8,085 bases of DNA from JAAXZI01 sp045863575 (GTDB lineage: Bacteria; Planctomycetota; Phycisphaerae; UBA1845; PWPN01): the NCBI GenBank assembly GCA_045863575.1, contig BTUC01000326.1, positions 1 to 8,085 of the forward strand. Reading direction: 5' to 3'. The position numbers and the translations under genes were made by a program. This document shows positions 1-5,323 of this stretch, piece after piece; position 1 is the stretch's first letter; each line of letters starts with the position of its first letter. A model generated the notes under the pieces. That model did not search any database. It saw only the letters and a list, made by a program, of their open reading frames with translations, and had not been told where the DNA came from.

Positions 1-2
1 CC

Positions 3-885
3 GGCAACCGCAACCCGCTGATCGCCGACCTGCCCGAGCCGGGCATTCTGATCGGCGAGGTGGCCCTGCGCCTGGACACCCGCTTTCAGTACACCGACAC
101 CGAGGGCAATTCCCAGAAGCTCTCCAAGAGCAACCAGGCTACGTTGCAGCAGAGTCAGGAGCGGAAGTTCGCCCAGAGCGATACCGAGACCACCAAGCAC
201 GAGCTGGAGGCCGGCTTCGAGGGCGGCTACGACGACGGCGCGGTGGCCAAGGGCACCATTAAGTATACCTTCGCCCGCGAGAATCAGTTCCAGGCCAGTA
301 CTGAGAGCACGACCAACACGCAGAAAGAGTACCAGAACACGCTGAGCACCGAAGTGTCGCGCGACATCACCCAGGAGGTTCAGCGCACGGTGGAAGGGGC
401 CAGCATCGACCTGGTGGTCACGCTGGGCAATTTCAGCGACATCCCGTTCACCATGAGCAATATCGAGGTGACGGCGCTGTTCCAGGACCCCTACAACCGC
501 ACCAAGCTGAGTCCGATCGCCTCGCTGCTGCCGGCATCCATGCTGTCCAGTGGGGAGTTCGAAGTCTTCCTGGGGCCGTTCATCCAGGAGCGTGGACCTT
601 TCATCTTCAAAAGCACCGAAGTGTTCCCCTCGCTGGTCGAGGACCTGATGAAGAACCCGCGCGGGCTCATCTTCAAGGTGGCCAACTTCGACATCACCGA
701 CGAGCAGGGCCGGAATTTCGCCTACATCTCCCAGGACGTGAACGACCGCACCGCCGGAATCATCATCGATTACGGCAACGGCCAGGTAGACAAGTACCGC
801 GTCGCGACCAACAGCACCTTCGATGAACGCGGCCGGCCCGCCGGCATCACCATGGCGTACGCGCTGCAGGAGATTCTGGGGATGG
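3..885 (+). other. Beta-rich N-terminal region of the giant protein, family not recognised
   Basis: About 294 residues with no Cys and no Asp loops, unlike the rest of the protein. The first part (roughly 100-420) is rich in Ser, Thr, Gln and Glu with alternating polar and nonpolar residues around glycine turns (for example HELEAGFEGGYDDG and GTIKYTFARENQFQ), which looks like long amphipathic beta strands. The second part (420-885) is more globular, with strands such as ASIDLVVTLGNF, LIFKVANFDI and TAGIIIDYG. The Ser/Thr-rich amphipathic hairpin pattern resembles that of aerolysin-type pore formers, but I see no diagnostic motif, so this is only a structural guess. Confidence 0.5.
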
Positions 886-3800
886 CGGAGAGCACCGAAG
901 AGGAGCCGCTGGAAAACGCCATCACGGTCGGTCCCACTGGGTGCGCTGAAACGTTCGCCATCGGCGATGACGTGCAGGTCGTCACACCGGTGTGCCTGCC
1001 GGTGGCCCCCGGCGGCACGATCGTGCAGTCCGGCGCTAACGGCGTGCTGGACACCACACCGGCCGGGGATGATGTCATCGTTCGGCTGACCAACGGCACC
1101 CTGGAGATCCGGGAACCGACGACCGACGGCGATGGCTGCGCCAGCAGCCGCGCCCAACGCGACGATGTCCAGGTCGTGGCCGCCCAGTGCGTCACCGGCG
1201 GTCTGGACGGCATCGTCGTTCTGGCCGGCGAAAACGGCATCCTGGATACCCCCCGCGCGGGCGACGATGAGCCGACCGCGGTCTCCGGCTACGGCACGGC
1301 GATGGTCGGCCAGTGCGACGGCAACACGATTGACCAGAAGAGAATCGTCGAGCCGCCGTTCGGCGGCAACGGAATCGCCAACACGAGGGCCGCGGGTGAT
1401 GACTTCCAGGCGGTGGAGTTTGGTGCCGAGGTGAGCTCCGGGACCACGATCATCACCGCGGGGGATGACGGCATCCTTCAGACCCGGCCGCTTGGCGACG
1501 ACATGCTGCTGGGGCCCGGTTGCCTGTGCGAAAGCAACAGCGACTGTCCCGGCGGCGGCACCTGTCGCAAGATCCAGCGCCTCGTCCGGGTCAAGACGGT
1601 CAAGGACAACCCCGCGGAGGCCCGCTTCTGGGCGGTTATCGGCCCGCCGGCCATGCCGCTCGGCCTCGACTTCGACAAACTGCCGCTCAAAGCCGGACAG
1701 ACCTACTCGCTGGCCTACGTGCAGGATCAGGACATGGACGGCCTGTACGCCCGCGAGGAGTTCCTCTATGGCAGCTCCGACCGCGACGACAACTCCGACG
1801 GCTGCCCGCTGGGTGACGGCGACGCAGGGTGTGACCCCGCCCGCTACGACTTCGACACGGTCTGGGACTTCGACGAGGTCCGGACGGGATGGCTCGTCCG
1901 GGCCGCCGGTCAGAGCGGCTACAGGACGTATAGCAACCCCGTCCAACCGGACAGTGATGCCGACCGGCTCTTCGATGACGAAGAACGCGCGATGGGCACC
2001 GATGCCGGCAAGCGCGATTCCGATGACGACGGGATCAGCGACTATGACGAGGCCCGGGGCTACCAGATCCTGCGCCGAGACGGCGTGCTGATCCGCAACG
2101 TGGTGCCTTATCAATCGGCCGTCATTGCTCCCGGTCGGAACGCCGTGCTGGATTCGGTCGCCGTCGAATGCCCGGCTTGGCCGTACGATCCCCCGCTGAA
2201 TTGCCCGACAGATGATCCCCACTGCAACGACAGGCCGCCGGTTAACTGTGATGTCTCCGGCGAGGACGCCGCGGGCCAGGGCATCATCACCCCCGGTTGG
2301 GACGGCATGCTGAACAGCATCGTCAGCGGCGATGACGTGCTCGAGGGCACAGCTATCCTCCTGGACGGAGGGAACGGCGAGCCCGAGACCTTTGCCAGCG
2401 GCGACGACATTCAGGTCGGCCCGGTACCGGTCCCTACGCGGTCCGTCACCGTGACTTTCCTGGATTACGATCCGGGCAGCAGTTCCGGCGACGCTGAAGG
2501 CCCAGGCGAGTTCGTATTCAATCTTTTTGCTCGCCAAGGCGATGATGATACGGACGAGGTCACAGAAACAGCGCTGGTCAGCGCCTATACAACCCACTCG
2601 TTCGATACCACGGCCGCGTTCAGCTTCGAGGTGGCTCCCACGGATACAATCACCTTCGGTGCCGATATCGTCGAGGACGACCCGACCTGCAGCTCCCAGA
2701 CTCGAAGCGTCATCATCGAGCCGCTGACCACTGGCAACAGGCTGGTGGATACGCTGGCTGCGACTTTCGATTTCATGGGTCACACCATACCGTTGGATTT
2801 TCAGGCGAAGCCCTTCGCCGGGCCGGCAACGTCCGGGGAAATCGTCATCAGTTCCTGCCAGCCGATTCCCATCTTCGATCCGCTCGCCCTCATCGACAGC
2901 ACACCCGCCATACCGGGGCTGTGTAAGCCCTTCATCACTGCGGGGCCGAACGGAACTGCAGACACGAGGGCGGGCGGCGACGATGAGCAGCTCGTGTTCA
3001 GAGGGACGACCAGTCTGGATCCGAAAGCAAATGTCATCGGCCCCGGTCCGAACGGACTGATCGACTCGACCCCTGAAGAAGATGACGTGCTGCTGCTACC
3101 GTCTGGGCCGGTGGCGCCTTATCCGTGCGAACCGTACGTTGCCGAGCCCTTGACCGGAGATGGCAAGGTCCGTACGAAGATCCCGGAGGGTAGTGATGAT
3201 GTGTATGGTTCAGGACTCACGTACGGCGGTGATGTCATCGCGGGCCAGGCCGTCGTGCTGCCCGGGCCCAATGGCGTGATCGAGTCGATTCCGGCCGGAG
3301 ATCAACCTGCGATCGTCGAGCCGCTCCGCGGCGACGTCAAAGCCAACACGACCGCATGCCGGGACGGTGCTGGCGCCGAGATAGATGATTGTGACGACAT
3401 CCAGGTGAAAGCTGTCGACGCGACCGTCATCGCCGGCGATGTGATCATCAGCGCAGGTCCCGATGGTATTCTGCAGACCGCGCCGAGTGGTGATGACCAG
3501 CCGGCGATCATTGAACCGCTCAGCGGCGGGAACGGCTACGCGGATGCCACTGCCGCTGCTTCTCCTGCCGATGATGTTCAGACGATACCCCTCGGTGATG
3601 CCGCCTCGGCCGGGGCCATTATCGTCAGCGCGGGCTCGAACGGCGTGCTCGAAACCGACGCGAGTGCTTCCGTCGAGACCCTGGTGGTGAGAGTTCCAGT
3701 GGACGGTCTGGCGAGCAGTTGCCCCTCGGGCAAGCTGCAGCAGAGCACCGACTGCTCGGCCTGCCCCTCCGGCGAGTGCTATGGTGATGACGAATTGCTG

Positions 3801-5315
3801 CTCAGGGCCGCCGATGATTCGTGCGAGCAGGCCTGGACCACGGACGATCCGCTGGCCTGTCCCTGCGGGAGCTGCCTCAAGTACAACACCAACCCGCCGT
3901 CCACGTTCGAGCGATGGACGCCCGACCAGGTGACCCTCAGCGTCAGCGACGTTCCGGTGAGCGGCGTGGTCGTCGCACTGTCGAACGGCCCCGGCTCCTT
4001 CGGCGCGGCCGTCCTTCACGTAAAGGTTGAGGTGACTCCGGGCGCCGCCGTCACGCCAGGGGCCGTGGTGGTCCGGTCGGGGCCGAACGGCAGGCTGGAC
4101 ACGGTGCCCTCCGGCGATGATGTCTTGGGCGTGCCGCACCTGACCCTCTACGCGAGCAATCCGCTTGACCGCGATACCGATGCGGACACGCTCTTCGACG
4201 GCGCCGAGCAGATCCTCGGCTCGAACCCGAACGACGCCCGCGACGCTCAGCGTTACCGCGACAATGACCTCGACGGGCTGCCGAACGGCGTCGAAACCGA
4301 CGGATGGGTGCTCGGCTACACTGATAGCCAGGGCGTGCTGCAGTGCCTGACGAACAGCGGCACCATGACCGTCGAGGACGAATTCGACCCGCCGGCCGCC
4401 TGCCTGAGGGTCACCTCCGATCCGTTCGAGCCGGATACCGACTTCGACGGATTGCCGGATTTGCTGGAGTCTCTGGTCCATTCCGATCCGCGCGCGCCCG
4501 ACACAGACGGCGACGGCCTGCTGGATTACGATGAGTTCGATCCCAAGTCGCGGTTCAGCATTCCGACGCTGGTCATCCGCGAGTTCCAGCGACGCTGCGC
4601 CGAGTCCCCGCGGTGCACGTACACGCCCGCGGAGTCGCCGCACGGCACCAGCGTCGTGCTGGCCGATACCGATCGTGACGGCCTCACCGACCGCCAGGAG
4701 GTCGAGGAATACTGGATCATCGCGCCGTGCTCGGCAGAGAGCGGCTATGCCCCGGGGCTTCCCAGGCAGGTGTTCTCCAGTCCGCTCACGGCCGACTTCG
4801 ACCTGGACAACCTGGTCGATGGGCAGGAGAAGACTCTGCTGCTCGATCCGCTCAACCCCGATACCGACGGCGACGGGAAGCCGGACAACAGCGATGGGAC
4901 CCCCGACGGCTGCGGAAAGAGCGTGACGGTCACGTTCCTGTCGTATGCCGTGGATAATAATTGCCAGGCTACCGGCAAGGGCGACTTCAAATTCAGGTTC
5001 ACGGTTCGGACGCCGCACGGGGATGTCCTGAACTTCAACCAGGATTTCAGTCTCAGCGAGAACAGCACGCACACCTTCCCGAGCTCGTTCACCGCAGCCT
5101 TTACCATGCGTGACGGCGATACCTTCGGCATTGACGGACAAATCAAGGAGCCGGATTCCGCCAGCGCCGACGAGGTGTGGACCCTCAATGAGCGCGTGTA
5201 CGACTACTCCGTCACGGACGGGGAGGTGGTGATCGGCCCCGAGACCGGTGAACCCTACAGCAGTTGCTACGGTAATCATAAGCTCACGCTGCAGTTCGTC
5301 GTGGGGCAGGATTGA
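3..5315 (+). CDS. Giant modular surface/secreted protein with G-D-D repeats and thrombospondin-3-like Asp loops (5' partial)
   Basis: The frame is open from the first base, so the true start lies upstream; the GTG at 60 is internal, because codons 3-59 read on in frame (GNRNPLIADLPEPG...). 1770 residues are visible, ending in TGA at 5313-5315. Order of parts by nucleotide: beta-rich, Ser/Thr/Gln-rich N-terminal region (3-885); G-D-D array A (942-1505); Cys patch CLCESNSDCPGGGTC (1521-1565); a stretch ending in LPLKAGQTYSLAYV (1578-1724); Asp-loop cluster 1 (1725-2054); G-D-D units (2116-2420); beta domain copy 1 (2442-2804); G-D-D array B (2925-3705); eight-Cys patch (3720-3875); one more G-D-D unit (4059-4130); Asp-loop cluster 2 (4167-4919); beta domain copy 2 (4920-5312). 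Cys pairs, acidic Ca-type loops and lack of any enzyme motif point to an extracellular structural or adhesive role (inferred). No transmembrane segment or anchor is visible at the C terminus. It is followed after 8 bases by a lipoprotein-like gene. Function unknown. Confidence 0.93.
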   Translation, partial: GNRNPLIADLPEPGILIGEVALRLDTRFQYTDTEGNSQKLSKSNQATLQQSQERKFAQSDTETTKHELEAGFEGGYDDGAVAKGTIKYTFARENQFQASTESTTNTQKEYQNTLSTEVSRDITQEVQRTVEGASIDLVVTLGNFSDIPFTMSNIEVTALFQDPYNRTKLSPIASLLPASMLSSGEFEVFLGPFIQERGPFIFKSTEVFPSLVEDLMKNPRGLIFKVANFDITDEQGRNFAYISQDVNDRTAGIIIDYGNGQVDKYRVATNSTFDERGRPAGITMAYALQEILGMAESTEEEPLENAITVGPTGCAETFAIGDDVQVVTPVCLPVAPGGTIVQSGANGVLDTTPAGDDVIVRLTNGTLEIREPTTDGDGCASSRAQRDDVQVVAAQCVTGGLDGIVVLAGENGILDTPRAGDDEPTAVSGYGTAMVGQCDGNTIDQKRIVEPPFGGNGIANTRAAGDDFQAVEFGAEVSSGTTIITAGDDGILQTRPLGDDMLLGPGCLCESNSDCPGGGTCRKIQRLVRVKTVKDNPAEARFWAVIGPPAMPLGLDFDKLPLKAGQTYSLAYVQDQDMDGLYAREEFLYGSSDRDDNSDGCPLGDGDAGCDPARYDFDTVWDFDEVRTGWLVRAAGQSGYRTYSNPVQPDSDADRLFDDEERAMGTDAGKRDSDDDGISDYDEARGYQILRRDGVLIRNVVPYQSAVIAPGRNAVLDSVAVECPAWPYDPPLNCPTDDPHCNDRPPVNCDVSGEDAAGQGIITPGWDGMLNSIVSGDDVLEGTAILLDGGNGEPETFASGDDIQVGPVPVPTRSVTVTFLDYDPGSSSGDAEGPGEFVFNLFARQGDDDTDEVTETALVSAYTTHSFDTTAAFSFEVAPTDTITFGADIVEDDPTCSSQTRSVIIEPLTTGNRLVDTLAATFDFMGHTIPLDFQAKPFAGPATSGEIVISSCQPIPIFDPLALIDSTPAIPGLCKPFITAGPNGTADTRAGGDDEQLVFRGTTSLDPKANVIGPGPNGLIDSTPEEDDVLLLPSGPVAPYPCEPYVAEPLTGDGKVRTKIPEGSDDVYGSGLTYGGDVIAGQAVVLPGPNGVIESIPAGDQPAIVEPLRGDVKANTTACRDGAGAEIDDCDDIQVKAVDATVIAGDVIISAGPDGILQTAPSGDDQPAIIEPLSGGNGYADATAAASPADDVQTIPLGDAASAGAIIVSAGSNGVLETDASASVETLVVRVPVDGLASSCPSGKLQQSTDCSACPSGECYGDDELLLRAADDSCEQAWTTDDPLACPCGSCLKYNTNPPSTFERWTPDQVTLSVSDVPVSGVVVALSNGPGSFGAAVLHVKVEVTPGAAVTPGAVVVRSGPNGRLDTVPSGDDVLGVPHLTLYASNPLDRDTDADTLFDGAEQILGSNPNDARDAQRYRDNDLDGLPNGVETDGWVLGYTDSQGVLQCLTNSGTMTVEDEFDPPAACLRVTSDPFEPDTDFDGLPDLLESLVHSDPRAPDTDGDGLLDYDEFDPKSRFSIPTLVIREFQRRCAESPRCTYTPAESPHGTSVVLADTDRDGLTDRQEVEEYWIIAPCSAESGYAPGLPRQVFSSPLTADFDLDNLVDGQEKTLLLDPLNPDTDGDGKPDNSDGTPDGCGKSVTVTFLSYAVDNNCQATGKGDFKFRFTVRTPHGDVLNFNQDFSLSENSTHTFPSSFTAAFTMRDGDTFGIDGQIKEPDSASADEVWTLNERVYDYSVTDGEVVIGPETGEPYSSCYGNHKLTLQFVVGQD
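942..1505 (+). repeat. G-D-D repeat array A (three class II/class I pairs)
   Basis: Degenerate protein-level repeats inside the giant gene. Class I reads roughly hhxxGxNGhLDTxPxGDD (GTIVQSGANGVLDTTPAGDD near 1014; DGIVVLAGENGILDTPRAGD near 1206; GTTIITAGDDGILQTRPLGD near 1443). Class II reads GxGxAxTxxxGDDhQ (GCAETFAIGDDVQVV near 942; GCASSRAQRDDVQVV near 1137; EPPFGGNGIANTRAAGDDFQ near 1350). The order is II-I-II-I-II-I. The codons have diverged strongly, so the duplications are old and selection acts on the protein. The conserved Gly-Asn-Gly turns and Asp pairs could bind a metal, which is unproven. I know no named domain for it. Confidence 0.8.
1725..2054 (+). repeat. Thrombospondin type 3-like Asp-loop cluster 1
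   Basis: Three DxDxDG(L/I)xxxxE-type loops are readable: DQDMDGLYAREE at 1725, DSDADRLFDDEE at 1950 and DSDDDGISDYDE at 2016, with a further Asp-rich, Cys-containing stretch (RDDNSDGCPLGDGDAGC) between the first two. In thrombospondins and related bacterial surface proteins such loops bind calcium through the alternating Asp side chains. The middle copy has Arg where the loop Gly is expected (DADRL), so it may bind weakly. The cluster follows directly on the segment LPLKAGQTYSLAYV. Confidence 0.8.
2116..2420 (+). repeat. Short group of G-D-D units between Asp loops and beta domain
   Basis: A degenerate class I unit (SAVIAPGRNAVLDS, near 2116) is followed by a Cys-rich insertion (about 2165-2255; four Cys including LNCPTDDPHC), then a good class I unit (GQGIITPGWDGMLNSIVSGD, 2277-2336) and a class II unit (ILLDGGNGEPETFASGDDIQ, 2355-2414). 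It shows that the repeat family is scattered through the protein and not confined to two blocks. Confidence 0.7.
2442..2804 (+). repeat. Duplicated beta domain, copy 1
   Basis: The copy opens with SVTVTFLDYDPG and contains GEFVFNLFAR, TTHSFDTTAAFSFEV and TITFGADI. The same blocks recur in the same order and spacing at 4920-5312 (SVTVTFLSYA, GDFKFRFTVR, STHTFPSSFTAAFTM, DTFGIDGQI). Strand-like alternation and length (about 120 residues) suggest a beta-sandwich. No named family recognised. It sits between two groups of G-D-D units. Confidence 0.75.
2925..3705 (+). repeat. G-D-D repeat array B (alternating classes)
   Basis: Class I units: PFITAGPNGTADTRAGGDD (near 2928), NVIGPGPNGLIDSTPEEDD (near 3030), VVLPGPNGVIESIPAGD (near 3252), VIISAGPDGILQTAPSGDD (near 3441) and IIVSAGSNGVLETDAS (near 3618). 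Class II units beginning EPL: EPLTGDGKVRTKIPEGSDD (near 3144), EPLRGDVKANTTACRDG...DDIQV (3318-3410) and EPLSGGNGYADATAAASPAD (near 3513, followed by DVQ). Two class I units run straight into class II through a shared QPAI(V/I)EPL junction. The last class I unit has lost its G-D-D (ends ETDASASVETLVV). The array is more regular here than in array A, and it ends just before an eight-Cys patch. Confidence 0.8.
3720..3875 (+). other. Eight-cysteine patch of the giant protein
   Basis: Eight Cys fall in 52 residues, with spacings suggestive of disulfides (CPSGKLQQSTDCSACPSGEC and later CPCGSC). Together with the four-Cys motif at 1521-1565 this supports an exported, oxidised environment. The closely spaced CPCGSC could also bind a metal, but nothing else suggests an enzyme or zinc ribbon. 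A GDDELLL fragment lies within the patch. Confidence 0.55.
4059..4130 (+). repeat. Isolated class I G-D-D unit
   Basis: A single well-preserved class I unit, VVVRSGPNGRLDTVPSGDD followed by VLG, placed immediately before the second Asp-loop cluster. No class II unit follows it, so it breaks the alternation seen in the arrays. Confidence 0.7.
4167..4919 (+). repeat. Thrombospondin type 3-like Asp-loop cluster 2
   Basis: Seven loops: DRDTDADTLFDGAE (4167), DNDLDGLPNGVE (4260), DTDFDGLPDLLE (4434), DTDGDGLLDYDE (4500), DTDRDGLTDRQE (4665), DFDLDNLVDGQE (4794) and DTDGDGKPDNSD (4860). Spacing is irregular, with inserted segments of 30-60 residues, some with Cys. The first and sixth copies deviate at the loop Gly. 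Known relatives bind calcium and stiffen the protein; that is inferred here. Confidence 0.85.
4920..5312 (+). repeat. Duplicated beta domain, copy 2 (C terminus)
   Basis: Second copy of the domain at 2442-2804, starting SVTVTFLSYA and ending the protein with HKLTLQFVVGQD. It carries two Cys (NNCQATG; SSCYGN) that may pair. A terminal beta domain like this could be a secretion or attachment domain, but I recognise no known sorting signature (no LPXTG, PEP-CTERM or type IX-like Lys/Arg tail is evident). Confidence 0.7.
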
Positions 5316-5317
5316 GG
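5314..5317 (+). promoter_or_regulatory. Ribosome binding site of the second gene, overlapping the stop codon of the giant gene
   Basis: GAGG lies six bases before the ATG at 5324 and shares bases with the TGA (5313-5315) of the giant gene. This decides the start in favour of ATG 5324 over the in-frame TTG at 5312, and suggests that ribosomes finishing the giant gene help initiate the next one. Confidence 0.7.
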
Positions 5318-5323
5318 TGGCTC

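Noticed and set aside
60..62. GTG as the start of the giant gene
   Set aside because: Codons 3-59 are open and read as ordinary protein in the same frame, there is no signal peptide after this GTG, and no ribosome binding site fits.
942..3705. G-D-D units read as RTX (GGxGxDxUx) calcium repeats
   Set aside because: The period is longer than nine residues, and the GGxGxDxUx pattern is not repeated in register; only the Gly-Asn-Gly and Asp pairs are shared in flavour.
3210..5279. 689-codon open frame on the - strand opposite the giant gene
   Set aside because: It is a mirror of a high-GC, Asp/Gly-rich coding strand: its Val/Ile/Arg-rich text carries no domain, and the + frame has clear repeats and domains over the same stretch.
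5312..5314. TTG as the start of the second gene
   Set aside because: ATG at 5324 has a well-spaced GAGG and begins a normal signal peptide (MRTLLITG); the TTG overlaps the preceding stop codon and has no better binding site.
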